Origin: Pandoraea capi
GTDB taxonomy: Bacteria; Pseudomonadota; Gammaproteobacteria; Burkholderiales; Burkholderiaceae
Length of the DNA: 64,000 nucleotides
Direction of reading: 5' to 3'
NCBI RefSeq assembly: GCF_902459735.1
Contig: NZ_CABPRV010000005.1
Span: 1-64,000 of the forward strand
Within the stretch, counting starts at the first letter, position 1, and each line of letters opens with the position of its first letter. Positions 17,994 to 26,334 of this stretch are shown here, piece by piece. Position numbers and translations under genes: made by a program. A model generated the notes under the pieces. That model was not told where the DNA came from, did not search any database, and was given only the letters and a program-made list of their open reading frames with translations.

Positions 17994-19151
17994 ATGACAG
18001 ACCCTTCAGCTCCTCTGCGCAAGATTATTCATTGCGACGCCGATTGTTTTTACGCTTCCGTAGAGATGCGTGACGACCCGTCGCTGCGTGGGATTCCGCT
18101 GGCGGTGGGCGGTCAGCCGGATCAGCGCGGCGTGGTGGCGACATGCAACTACGAGGCGCGTGCGTTTGGTGTGCGTTCCGCCATGCCGTCCGCGCAGGCT
18201 ATGAAACTCTGCCCGAGGCTTCGCATCATTGCGCCGACGATGCAGCGCTATCAGGAAGCGTCCAAACGGATCATGGCGATCTATCGTGACTACACGGAGC
18301 TGGTCGAACCGTTGTCGCTGGACGAGGCGTATCTCGATGTCACCGACAGCGAGCACTGCGGCGGATCTGCCACGCTTATCGCCCGCGAGATCCGGGCGCG
18401 CGTCGCCGCAGAGGTTGGGTTGACGGTATCGGCGGGCGTCGCACCCAACAAATTCATCGCCAAGATTGCCAGCGACTGGCGCAAGCCCGACGGTATGTTC
18501 GTCGTGAAGCCTGCCGAAGTCGATGCCTTCGTTGCTGTCCTGCCTGTCGAGCGACTATTTGGCGTTGGCAAGGTCACGGCCGAAAAACTTCGTGCGCTGG
18601 GGGTGGATTCGTGCGCCGACCTGCGCAGCCATTCGATGGCCGATCTTACTGAGCGCTTTGGTGTGTTCGGACAACGCCTGTTCGAACGCTGCCGTGGGAT
18701 CGATACCCGGGAGGTCAGCCCGGATCGCGAACGCAAGTCGATTAGCGTCGAGACGACGTACACGCGTGACCTGCGGACATTGGCTGAGTGCGAGACGGCG
18801 CTCGAACCCTTGCTTCGTCAGTTGACCGAGCGAATTGGTCGAGCCCGACGCAATGAGCCGCTAGCGATTGCCAAGGTGTTCGTCAAGATTCGTTTTGCCG
18901 ACTTTTCACGGACGACAGCGGAGGCAGGGGCGCTGGGTGTCGATCCGGGGCAGTGCCGCGAATTGCTGGCTGAAGCCGTGGGGCGAAAGCGCCGTCCGGT
19001 TCGGTTGATGGGCGTCGGGGTCCGGCTGCTTGAAGGACAGGCAACGCGTCAGTTGCGCTTGTTCGACGACTGGGAGGACGGCCGTGATGGACCGGATGAA
19101 TCGACGCACTCAACATCCGCATCGGGCGATAATGCACCCACGCAGGCCTGA
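17994..19151 (+). CDS. dinB: DNA polymerase IV (Y-family translesion polymerase)
   Basis: DinB copies past damaged bases with low fidelity during the SOS response. The 385 residues show the palm start KIIHCDADCFYASVEMRDDP (metal-binding Asp), the catalytic SLDEAYLDVTDS, the helix-hairpin-helix/thumb region (LFGVGKVTAEKLRALG) and the little-finger domain, ending RQLRLFDDWED. This last piece resembles the QLxLF clamp-binding motif, so contact with the beta clamp is likely. ATG 17994 is chosen over 17958 because the latter overlaps the LexA box. Confidence 0.96.
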   Translation: MTDPSAPLRKIIHCDADCFYASVEMRDDPSLRGIPLAVGGQPDQRGVVATCNYEARAFGVRSAMPSAQAMKLCPRLRIIAPTMQRYQEASKRIMAIYRDYTELVEPLSLDEAYLDVTDSEHCGGSATLIAREIRARVAAEVGLTVSAGVAPNKFIAKIASDWRKPDGMFVVKPAEVDAFVAVLPVERLFGVGKVTAEKLRALGVDSCADLRSHSMADLTERFGVFGQRLFERCRGIDTREVSPDRERKSISVETTYTRDLRTLAECETALEPLLRQLTERIGRARRNEPLAIAKVFVKIRFADFSRTTAEAGALGVDPGQCRELLAEAVGRKRRPVRLMGVGVRLLEGQATRQLRLFDDWEDGRDGPDESTHSTSASGDNAPTQA

Positions 19152-19176
19152 ACTGCATAGACGCGTGAGGTGAGGG

Positions 19177-19686
19177 ATGGCGGAGATCATCGAAGTCACA
19201 CTGCGGCTGACTGCCGCGTTGATCCTCGGCGGATTGGTCGGGCTCAACCGGAACCTGCATCACAAGTCGGTCGGCCTGCGGACACTGGCTATCGTTTCCT
19301 TCGGATCGGCGTTGTTCGTGCTCGCCGTGGTGCCGTTTCCGGGGACGGCGCTGCCGTACGACGGATCGTCAGTGAGTCGCGTCGTGCAAGGTATCGTCGC
19401 GGGGATCGGGTTCCTCGGTGCGGGATGCATCATCCGGCCGAGTCATAGGGCTTCGGTCCATGGTTTTACGACAGCCGCAGCGCTGTGGAGCACGACCGGA
19501 ATCGGCATCATTTGCGGCCTCGGTCGCTGGCATATCGCGTTGGTGGCCATGGTGCTGCTGCTTATCGTGCTGGCGCTCGGCGGGCGTATCGAATCGCTCG
19601 CGCACCGTTGGCTAGGACACGACGAGCCGGAAAAGCACTCACCGGACGCGGACGCGACGGTGCCGCGTGCGCACGACGACAAGTAA
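19177..19686 (+). CDS. MgtC/SapB-family membrane protein
   Basis: The 169 residues have about four or five membrane helices and the MgtC hallmarks RLTAALILGGLVGLNRN, GLRTLAIVSFGSALFV and VVQGIVAGIGFLGAGCII. Members of this family inhibit the F1Fo ATP synthase or influence Mg2+ and phosphate homeostasis during growth in macrophages. The protein ends soon after the membrane domain, without the C-terminal ACT-like domain of Salmonella MgtC, and has a histidine- and aspartate-rich tail. It lies 25 bases after dinB and may be read from the same transcript. Confidence 0.88.
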   Translation: MAEIIEVTLRLTAALILGGLVGLNRNLHHKSVGLRTLAIVSFGSALFVLAVVPFPGTALPYDGSSVSRVVQGIVAGIGFLGAGCIIRPSHRASVHGFTTAAALWSTTGIGIICGLGRWHIALVAMVLLLIVLALGGRIESLAHRWLGHDEPEKHSPDADATVPRAHDDK

Positions 19687-19770
19687 CATCGACGCGTTTG
19701 CAGAAGACGCACATCGCAGTCTCCCCGCCCTGAACGTCCTGGGCATATTCTTGTGGATGCCGAAGAAAAA

Positions 19771-19788
19771 TGCCCGCCGAAGCGGGCA
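19771..19788 (-). terminator. Rho-independent terminator, minus strand
   Basis: TGCCCGC and GCGGGCA pair around a 4-base loop. On the minus strand the stem is followed by TTTTTCTTC. It lies 155 bases past the stop of the minus-strand lipoprotein gene at 19944. Confidence 0.75.
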
Positions 19789-19860
19789 AATGACGTTGTC
19801 GCAGTACCCCCAAAAGGACGTAAGAGGGCGATTTCATTTTGGTCACCTGCCTGTGTTTCG

Positions 19861-19920
19861 CCAATCGGGGCTTGCCCGATTAGGGAAAGCACGTTCGGGT
19901 GACTACGTAACCGAACGTGC
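19861..19920 (-). other. Two consecutive hairpins in the 3' region of the lipoprotein gene
   Basis: AATCGGG/CCCGATT (19863-19881) and a perfect 10-bp stem GCACGTTCGG/CCGAACGTGC (19889-19920) stand between the lipoprotein stop and its terminator. The spacing suggests a structured 3' UTR or a 3'-derived small RNA on the minus strand. No protein is evident. Confidence 0.45.
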
Positions 19921-19943
19921 TCGATTGAAATGTGCGCTTCATA

Positions 19944-20399
19944 TCATTGAAGTGCGCGCAACTCGGTGGCACGTGCGCGCGCGACGCGAAGACCGTCGGT
20001 CTGAAGGGTGACGGTGGCGGCGTCGGCTTGTTGGGCGGCGTCCGATGCTGAGGTGTACGTCACGATGGCCGCCTGCCGTTCGCGGCGAAAACGCTCGGTA
20101 ATCGGCGCGCATTCGGTGGCGGCTTCGTCGGCCAGACGGATCGGGTCCGGCACGAGATTGACGTAACGGGCGACGTGACCGTAAAGGCAGGTGCGGTACT
20201 GATCGGCGGCAGCATCGGCGGCGGTCAGATGCCGCTCACGCAGCGTCGCGGCGTCCGGGCTCGTCTGGCGTGTAGTCATCGAATCGCCGTGAGGCTTCCA
20301 AGGCGCTGCACACCCTGCAAGGATCAGCACGGTAACGGCGCTGCACAGGGTTGGCACAACGTGGCGGGAACAGGCCAAAATCGGAAACTTCCGAGTCAT
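19944..20399 (-). CDS. Small putative lipoprotein
   Basis: The 151 residues have a signal peptide with a clear lipobox, VLILAGC-AAPW, cysteine near residue 30. The mature part is helical and alanine-rich (AADAAADQYRTCLYGHVARY, then ATECAPITERFRRERQ), with two further cysteines that could pair. It probably sits in the envelope. I recognise no named family. It is convergent with mgtC and its message seems to run on through two hairpins to a terminator. Confidence 0.7.
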   Translation of the reverse strand: MTRKFPILACSRHVVPTLCSAVTVLILAGCAAPWKPHGDSMTTRQTSPDAATLRERHLTAADAAADQYRTCLYGHVARYVNLVPDPIRLADEAATECAPITERFRRERQAAIVTYTSASDAAQQADAATVTLQTDGLRVARARATELRALQ

Positions 20400-20531
20400 G
20401 AGGTAATCGAGGCCGATGGCGTAAAGTTCATGATCTCGCTATGGTACGGGATTTGGCGGATTCGTCCCGGATTCCGCAAGGCACCTGCGACTTAACCCGA
20501 TGACGGCGCACACCTGTCGCGCCAATCAGAC

Positions 20532-22022
20532 ATGAGCGAATTCCAAAAAGGGCTGGTATGGCTGCGACGCGATCTGCGTTGCGCCGACAATGCGACGCTG
20601 GCGCAAGCGCTAGCGACCTGTAGCGAGGTCTACGTCGCGTTCGTTTTCGATACGACGATCCTCGACGAACTGCCGCGAGACGACCGTCGTGTTGCGTTCA
20701 TTCACGACAGCGTCGGCGAGTTGGCGAAGACCTTCGCCGATGCAGGCGGTGGGCTGATCGTCCGGCATGGTGATCCGTCGAAGGAAATTCCGGCGTTGGC
20801 CAAATCGTTGGGGGTACAGGCGGTATTTGCCGGCCGCGATTATGAGCCGGCGGCCGTCGCTCGCGACCGATCCGTCGCCCACACCCTGGCGGATGCGGAC
20901 GTGGCGTTCGAACTGGTCAAGGATCAGGTGATCTTCGAGATGAACGAGATCCTGACGGCGCAGGGCGAACCCTACAGCGTCTTCACGCCGTATTCGCGCG
21001 CCTGGCTCAAGCAGGTGCGTCCGGTCGATCTGGCGCCGCATGGACGCCCGACAGACCTGAAACGTCTGGCGAAGCCGCCGCACGGTCACGGCAAACTGCC
21101 TTCGCTGGCGTCTCTCGGATTCGATGTGCCGGCGTCACGCCGTATGGCGGTGCCTGCGGGGGAGGCGGGGGCGCGCCAGTTGCTCGACGACTTCCTGCCG
21201 CGCATGTCGCACTACCATGAGCGGCGCGATTATCCTGCGGTGAAAGGACCGAGCTATCTGTCGGTGCATCTTCGTTTCGGCACGGTATCGATCCGGACCC
21301 TGGCACGTGAGGCGCATGCGGCCATGCTGCGCAGCGGCGACGCCGGGAATGGCGCGAAGACGTGGCTCAGCGAACTGATCTGGCGTGAGTTCTATTTCAT
21401 GATCCTGCACCATCATCCGGATGTCGTCGGTAACGCCTTCAAGCCGGCCTATGATGCGATCGAGTGGGCGTCCGGCAAGGCAGCCGACGCACTTTTTCAG
21501 GCGTGGTGCGACGGGCGCACGGGCTACCCCCTGGTAGACGCGGCCATGCGTCAGATCAATGAGACCGGTTACATGCACAATCGGCTGCGCATGGTGACGG
21601 CCAGCTTTCTGGTCAAGGATCTCGGGATCGACTGGCGGCGCGGGGAGGCGTACTTCGCGCGTCAGTTGAACGACTTCGATCTGGCGGCAAACAACGGGGG
21701 CTGGCAATGGGCCGCCTCTACCGGTTGCGACGCGCAACCGTACTTTCGCATTTTCAATCCGGTCACGCAGTCGGAGAAGTTCGACCCGGAGGGCCGTTTT
21801 ATCCGGAAGTACGTCCCGGAACTGGCCGACTTGTCGGACAAGGCGATTCATGCGCCGTGGCGTGTCGACGCTGAAATACTACGAGACGCCAAGGTGACGC
21901 TCGGACGCGACTATCCGCACCCGTTGGTGGCGCACGACGTGGCGCGCAAGGAAACATTGGCGAGATACGCCGTGGTGAAGACGCCCGCGGTGTCCAGCGA
22001 GGCTGGGGCCGAAGACGAATGA
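20532..22022 (+). CDS. phrB: Deoxyribodipyrimidine photolyase (class I)
   Basis: The enzyme uses blue light and reduced FAD to split cyclobutane pyrimidine dimers. The 496 residues comprise an N-terminal antenna-chromophore domain (GLVWLRRDLRCADNATLAQA, up to about 130) and a C-terminal FAD domain. The latter holds LSELIWREFYFMIL, GYPLVDAAMRQINETGYMHN and the diagnostic NNGGWQWAASTGCDAQPYFR with FNPVTQSEKFDPEG. It belongs with the CPD photolyases rather than the DASH cryptochromes. It is a single gene; no LexA box is seen in its short upstream region. Confidence 0.95.
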   Translation: MSEFQKGLVWLRRDLRCADNATLAQALATCSEVYVAFVFDTTILDELPRDDRRVAFIHDSVGELAKTFADAGGGLIVRHGDPSKEIPALAKSLGVQAVFAGRDYEPAAVARDRSVAHTLADADVAFELVKDQVIFEMNEILTAQGEPYSVFTPYSRAWLKQVRPVDLAPHGRPTDLKRLAKPPHGHGKLPSLASLGFDVPASRRMAVPAGEAGARQLLDDFLPRMSHYHERRDYPAVKGPSYLSVHLRFGTVSIRTLAREAHAAMLRSGDAGNGAKTWLSELIWREFYFMILHHHPDVVGNAFKPAYDAIEWASGKAADALFQAWCDGRTGYPLVDAAMRQINETGYMHNRLRMVTASFLVKDLGIDWRRGEAYFARQLNDFDLAANNGGWQWAASTGCDAQPYFRIFNPVTQSEKFDPEGRFIRKYVPELADLSDKAIHAPWRVDAEILRDAKVTLGRDYPHPLVAHDVARKETLARYAVVKTPAVSSEAGAEDE

Positions 22023-22330
22023 TCGCGGGGTAAATCCTGCCCAGTGCGAATCCACGTAGATACGTGCGCAGATACGTGTATACCCCGGTCAACTTTTTCC
22101 ATGGTCGGCCGTTGATACGGGTATGGCACGCAAGAGGCCTGGGCTTCGATATCGGTTCGCAACGTCGGGGGGCGTTAGTGAGCGTCAGGGAGGAAGCAGT
22201 ACTACAACAGCAGATGTGCTCAAAATGCTCTGAAACGAGCAAGGGCAGGCCAAAACCACACGGGGAAGCTGGAGTTAATCCTTGGCCGCATAGACGGCAG
22301 CTTCGAACCACGGGGTTCGCGTTGAGCGAG
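22023..22330 (+). ncRNA. Possible non-coding RNA between phrB and a strong terminator
   Basis: The gap has no plausible protein but ends in a perfect terminator, 308 bases after the phrB stop, which is far for a 3' end. Internal pairings include TGCTC with GAGCA around 22217-22241, GAAGCTG (22265-22271) with CAGCTTC (22297-22303), and GAACC with GGTTC (22304-22318). I cannot assign an RNA family. An unusually long phrB 3' UTR is the alternative. Confidence 0.3.
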
Positions 22331-22363
22331 TGCCCGGAACGTAAGCGTTCCGGGCATTTTTTT
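22331..22363 (+). terminator. Strong rho-independent terminator, plus strand
   Basis: An 11-bp perfect stem (TGCCCGGAACG at 22331-22341 with CGTTCCGGGCA at 22346-22356), loop TAAG, is followed by seven T. It acts on plus-strand transcripts only and its T tract overlaps the stop codon of the convergent transporter gene. Confidence 0.92.
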
Positions 22364-23447
22364 ATGCCGTCGCTTTTTGCTTGGTCTCTTGTTTGGTCTT
22401 TTGTTTCGCCTGATGTCCACGCCATGCGCCGATCCCAAGGACAAGCCAGACGGCCAGATTGAACGGCAAGGTGAAGTATGGCCATCGCAATGGCGCGAGC
22501 CATGTGCCCAATACCACGCAGATAGTCGCCGCCAGCATCGCGCCAAGCAGGCGAAGCTTTGGAGGGCGCCCGAAAACCCCTAATCCAAGCGCGGCAAGGA
22601 AGGCATTGACGCCGGCGCCTCCCATCTGAACAGTCATGGAGGGCCAAGGCGTTGCCATCAAGGTAAAGATCATCCAGACGGTCGTGGCAGCGATCAAAGC
22701 CCAGAGCGTCGCACGCACATTCCCGAGCGCCAGCACGTACCAGGTGAGCAGACCCAGCACCAGCGGCGCGATGAAGACGACCTGCCCGACAGTGCAGAAG
22801 ACGAAGCCGGGCGTGCCCGCATCGCACGCCAGAGCGCCGCTGCGGGGTAGCAGATCCAGCCACGGCCGGAGGGCCCATGTCACGGTCATGGCGACCACGA
22901 AGGGGCCAGTCAGCGCGGGAATCCGGTATCGAGCGAGGACGGCCGTCGCGACGACGCTCATGCCCACGCATAGCGTGAGCCAGGCGGCAAAGCTGGCATC
23001 CGGTTGCCACAAGGCGCCGAAGGCAATCCCGGTCAGCGCCCCGTTATACCCGATCAGTCCCGCCCGACGCCGGTCTCGCGGCATCCGCAGTGCGATGGCA
23101 AAACCCGAGGCGCTCACGCTCGCCGCCAACCCCGTCATGGCGGCCGACAGGTCGGCCAGCGCGAGCACGGCCAGAAGCAATGCACCGACGCCGGGCGACG
23201 GCATGAAGTAGATTTGCGCAAAGTTGGCCATGACCCCACGCATCTCTGCAATCATCCATTGACGCTCGCCGGCCAGCGACGATGAGGCTTTCGACGTGGG
23301 CGGGGGCGTTACGATGGGCGAGCGGGGCACGGTCATGACGGAAACGACAGCGACGTTGGCGGACGTGAGAGGGGGCTCGCGCGCGGTCGTCGGATCGGCC
23401 AGTGACAGCAACGCAGCGATGGCGGCGAGCTTACGCCGAACCGTCAT
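22362..23447 (-). CDS. Urea transporter (UT family)-like membrane protein
   Basis: The 361 residues (from the first ATG) contain about ten helices arranged as two similar halves, as in the urea channel family. Each half carries the selectivity-filter-like motif: ALTGPFVVAMTVTW in the first and FTLPFNLAVWLVL in the second. GYNGALTGIAFGA and TVGQVVFIAPLVLGLLTW are also family landmarks. It would let urea cross the inner membrane down its gradient. The N terminus has about 60 polar, low-complexity residues and may start later, near MIAEMRGVMANFAQ. The C terminus is an odd lysine/glutamine/threonine run. No urease gene is in the window. Confidence 0.8.
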   Translation of the reverse strand: MTVRRKLAAIAALLSLADPTTAREPPLTSANVAVVSVMTVPRSPIVTPPPTSKASSSLAGERQWMIAEMRGVMANFAQIYFMPSPGVGALLLAVLALADLSAAMTGLAASVSASGFAIALRMPRDRRRAGLIGYNGALTGIAFGALWQPDASFAAWLTLCVGMSVVATAVLARYRIPALTGPFVVAMTVTWALRPWLDLLPRSGALACDAGTPGFVFCTVGQVVFIAPLVLGLLTWYVLALGNVRATLWALIAATTVWMIFTLMATPWPSMTVQMGGAGVNAFLAALGLGVFGRPPKLRLLGAMLAATICVVLGTWLAPLRWPYFTLPFNLAVWLVLGIGAWRGHQAKQKTKQETKQKATA

Positions 23448-23520
23448 CGCCGGGTATGTGGCCTCGTTATAGTCGGTATTTGAGCGGCCGAAAGCCCCGA
23501 TCCACCGTCCCGGAAATGCT

Positions 23521-23547
23521 AAACCCGCGCACGAGGGCGCGGGTTTT
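23521..23547. terminator. Terminator hairpin between glnS and the urea transporter gene
   Basis: AAACCCGCGC (23521-23530) pairs with GCGCGGGTTT (23537-23546). T residues follow on the plus strand and a shorter run on the minus strand. Its position 35 bases past the glnS stop makes it the likely glnS terminator. Confidence 0.65.
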
Positions 23548-23580
23548 GTTCAACGGGTGTCAGGCTGTCAGGCGCAGCGC

Positions 23581-25299
23581 TTACTTGCCGCCGCCCTTGG
23601 CCGGTTTCACTGCCCAGCTGTCCTTGAGCGAGACGATCCGGTTGAAGACCGGCTTGCCCGGCACCGAATCGTGACGGTCCGCCACGAAGTAACCGTGACG
23701 CTCGAACTGCACGCGATCTTCCGGCGCGAAGTTCAGCATGCCCGGCTCGACATAAGCCTGCGTGACCCGCTTGGCGTTCGGATTGATGGCGTCGAGGAAA
23801 TTCTTGTCGCCGGCATCCGGGTTCGGGTCGAGGAACAGACGGTCGTAGATACGCACTTCCGCCGCCAGTGCGTGCGGCGCGCTCACCCAGTGAATGTTGC
23901 CCTTGACCTTGTAGTTGTCAGCGCCCGGCGTGCCCGAACGGCTGTCTTCGAAGTAGTTGCAATGCACGGCGCTCACGTTGCCGTCGGCATCGGTATCGAA
24001 GCCAGTGCACTCCACCACGTACCCGTAGCGCAGGCGAACCTTGTTGCCCGGGAAGAGACGGAAGAAGCCTTTGACCGGCTCGGCCTGGAAGTCTTCGCGC
24101 TCGATCCACAGCTCGCGCGAGATCGGGAAAGTACGCACGCCGCGCTCAGGGAAGTGCGGATGCACCGGCGCTTGACAGTCTTCCTGCTTGCCTTCCGGGT
24201 AGTTGTCGATGATGAGTTTGAGCGGGTCGAGCACTGCCGTGGCGCGCGGCGCCTTCGGGTCGAGGTCGTCGCGCAGGGCCTGTTCGAGAATGCTCATGTC
24301 GATCCACGACGCTGACTTGGCCACGCCGATACGATCGCAGAACAGTTGCAGGCTCTCGGGCGAGAAGCCGCGACGGCGCAGGCCTACGAGCGTCGGCATG
24401 CGCGGGTCGTCCCAGCCGTCGACGTGCTTTTCGTCCACCAACTGACGCAGCTTGCGCTTGCTCGTGATCGCGTAGGTCAGTTGCAGACGGGCGAATTCGA
24501 TCTGCTGCGGCGTGGGGCGGCTGAACATGCCCGCGTCTGCCAGCTCACCGAGCACCCAGTCGTAGAACGGACGCTGGTCTTCGAACTCCAGCGTACACAA
24601 GCTGTGGGTGATGTTCTCGATGGCGTCTTCGAGCGGGTGCGCGTACGTGTACATCGGGTAGATGCACCAGGCGTCGCCCGTACGATGATGGTGCGCGTGA
24701 CGGATACGATAGATGGCCGGGTCGCGCAAGTTGATGTTGGGCGACGCCATGTCGATCTTCGCGCGCAGCACGTGCGTACCGTCGGCGAACTCGCCCGCAC
24801 GCATACGGCGGAACAGGTCGAGGTTTTCTTCGACGGTGCGATTGCGGAACGGCGAGTCCTTGCCGGGCTCGACGAGCGTGCCGCGATTGGCGCGCATGTC
24901 GTCGGCGCTCTGGCTGTCGACATATGCCTTGCCGCGTTGAATCAGCATCTCGGCGGCTTGATAGAGCTGCTCGAAATAGTCGCTCGCGAAGTAGAGATGT
25001 TCTTTCTGCGGCGTCTGATAGCTGAAACCGAGCCACTTGACCATGTCGATGATCGAGTCGACGTATTCGGTTTCTTCTTTCTCGGGGTTGGTGTCGTCGA
25101 AGCGCAGATGGCACACGCCATCGTAGTCGCGGGCGATACCGAAGTTCACACAAATCGCTTTTGCGTGACCGATATGCAGATAGCCGTTCGGCTCCGGCGG
25201 GAAGCGCGTTTCGACGCGCTGGCCCCATTTGCCCGAGCGATTGTCTTCGTCAATGATGTTGCGGATGAAATTGGATGCCGCGCTCAGCTCTGTGCTCAT
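23581..25299 (-). CDS. glnS: Glutaminyl-tRNA synthetase
   Basis: This class I aminoacyl-tRNA synthetase charges tRNA-Gln. The 572 residues show the HIGH motif in RFPPEPNGYLHIGHAKAICV and the KMSKS equivalent in AITSKRKLRQLVDEKHV, followed by GWDDPRMPTLVGLRRRG, then the anticodon-binding beta-barrels (EDFQAEPVKGFFRLFPGNKV). ATG 25299 (MSTELSAAS) is preceded by GGACAGG and fits the family; an upstream start would add 18 unconserved residues. Having GlnRS, the organism need not make Gln-tRNA by transamidation. Confidence 0.96.
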   Translation of the reverse strand: MSTELSAASNFIRNIIDEDNRSGKWGQRVETRFPPEPNGYLHIGHAKAICVNFGIARDYDGVCHLRFDDTNPEKEETEYVDSIIDMVKWLGFSYQTPQKEHLYFASDYFEQLYQAAEMLIQRGKAYVDSQSADDMRANRGTLVEPGKDSPFRNRTVEENLDLFRRMRAGEFADGTHVLRAKIDMASPNINLRDPAIYRIRHAHHHRTGDAWCIYPMYTYAHPLEDAIENITHSLCTLEFEDQRPFYDWVLGELADAGMFSRPTPQQIEFARLQLTYAITSKRKLRQLVDEKHVDGWDDPRMPTLVGLRRRGFSPESLQLFCDRIGVAKSASWIDMSILEQALRDDLDPKAPRATAVLDPLKLIIDNYPEGKQEDCQAPVHPHFPERGVRTFPISRELWIEREDFQAEPVKGFFRLFPGNKVRLRYGYVVECTGFDTDADGNVSAVHCNYFEDSRSGTPGADNYKVKGNIHWVSAPHALAAEVRIYDRLFLDPNPDAGDKNFLDAINPNAKRVTQAYVEPGMLNFAPEDRVQFERHGYFVADRHDSVPGKPVFNRIVSLKDSWAVKPAKGGGK

Positions 25300-25422
25300 G
25301 CCTGTCCAGTGTTCGGAGTTTGGCGAATATTCTACCGTACCGCACTGCACCACGGGAGAGCGTCATCTCCACGCCACGCGACGTCGCAATTCAGGACACG
25401 GCATCGAGCCGCGATGCCGCGT

Positions 25423-25443
25423 CCTCCTGCCTCCTGCCTCCTG
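25423..25443. repeat. Three tandem copies of CCTCCTG upstream of glnS
   Basis: Three perfect 7-bp units lie between the small membrane gene and glnS. A GGCATCG/CGATGCC hairpin (25400-25418) is next to them. Such repeats can change in number by slippage; any effect would be on spacing in the glnS upstream region. Confidence 0.7.
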
Positions 25444-25460
25444 CGGCCTGACCGGTGGGA

Positions 25461-25661
25461 TCAGGGCGTTTGCGTCGGGGCGCGTTGGCTGGGCCAGTTG
25501 GCGTATGAGAGTAGCCAGAGTGAAATGATGTTGACGATCGGAATGAAGGCCAGCACCGTGAGCCAGGGGGAAAAGCCGAGCCGTCGAAGAATGCGCCACA
25601 CCGGGACACCGATCAGCACGATGCTGACGAGTAGAGCGAGAAAGCTTGGCGTATTAGCCAT
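25461..25661 (-). CDS. Small inner-membrane protein, 66 residues
   Basis: The chain starts at ATG 25661, preceded by AGGGAGATGTC, a good ribosome-binding site. It has two hydrophobic helices: LALLVSIVLIGVPVWRIL and WLTVLAFIPIVNIISLWLLS, joined by a short basic loop (RRLGFSP). It ends in a short polar tail. I recognise no named family. It lies upstream of glnS on the same strand, about 160 bases away, and is divergent from the 171-residue membrane protein. Confidence 0.7.
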   Translation of the reverse strand: MANTPSFLALLVSIVLIGVPVWRILRRLGFSPWLTVLAFIPIVNIISLWLLSYANWPSQRAPTQTP

Positions 25662-25818
25662 GAGACATCTCCCTATGCGCCCCACCCAATGCGAGGCCCA
25701 GGGGCAAGTATAAGGAAGGGATCGGTGTGCGCGGACACGTTTCCCGGATTGTGTCCTATGCTGGAAACACTGTCGGCGTGGCCGGCGGCTCTGTGCCTGA
25801 CCCTCAATGGAGGAGATC

Positions 25819-26334
25819 ATGGAACTGCATCTCAGCTCGCATCGCTATACGCACCGCTCGCCGGACTGGGCCGCCGCGGCCGTCGCCGGTTTTGTGGCCT
25901 GCGCCTTCTTCTCCGCTGTCGAAATGCTCATGGTGCTGCTCGTCTCGGGCCAGAGCCCATGGGTGCCGCCCCGTATGGTGGCGGCCATCGTGCTCGGGCC
26001 GGGCATTCTGTCGCAGCCGGCCACGTTCGACGTGTCGATCGTCGCCATGGCATTGATGGTGCACGCGGCCATCGGTGTCGTGCTGGGCGTGGTGCTCGGG
26101 GCGATCATCGCGCCGTTCCGGCTCGACTCCGACGTCGCGACCGTGTCGATTGCCGGCGGCGTCTTCGGCCTGATCGTCTATGCCGTCAATTTCTATGTGA
26201 TGACCCAGATGTTCCCGTGGTTCATGGAGTCGCGCGGGTGGACGATGGTGGCGGGTCACGTAATTTTCGGTGCATTCGCAGGGTATATGTACTGGGTATT
26301 GCGGCAAATGGACGACGACAAGTCGACACCGTAG
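25819..26334 (+). CDS. Conserved hypothetical integral membrane protein
   Basis: The 171 residues have four probable helices, with WAAAAVAGFVACAFFSAVEM, IVAMALMVHAAIGVVLGVVL, IAGGVFGLIVYAVNFYVM and GHVIFGAFAGYMYWVL. The start is fixed by AGGAG seven bases before ATG 25819; another ATG lies 12 bases upstream. A histidine near the end of helix 2 and another at the start of helix 4 are conserved-looking but unassigned. It is transcribed alone. Confidence 0.72.
   Translation: MELHLSSHRYTHRSPDWAAAAVAGFVACAFFSAVEMLMVLLVSGQSPWVPPRMVAAIVLGPGILSQPATFDVSIVAMALMVHAAIGVVLGVVLGAIIAPFRLDSDVATVSIAGGVFGLIVYAVNFYVMTQMFPWFMESRGWTMVAGHVIFGAFAGYMYWVLRQMDDDKSTP

Noticed and set aside
22185-22200. Resemblance to the signal recognition particle RNA core (CAGGGAGGAAGCAG)
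   Set aside because: The essential GGTCAGGTCCGGAAGGAAGC core is not complete and the flanks do not form the hairpin.
22297-22318. tRNA-like T-arm on the minus strand (GGTTCGAA)
   Set aside because: No acceptor stem, D arm or anticodon arm at the right distances; the pairing partners instead suit local hairpins.
24346-25713. A 455-codon open frame on the plus strand opposite glnS
   Set aside because: glnS has all class I synthetase motifs on the minus strand; the other frame has none.
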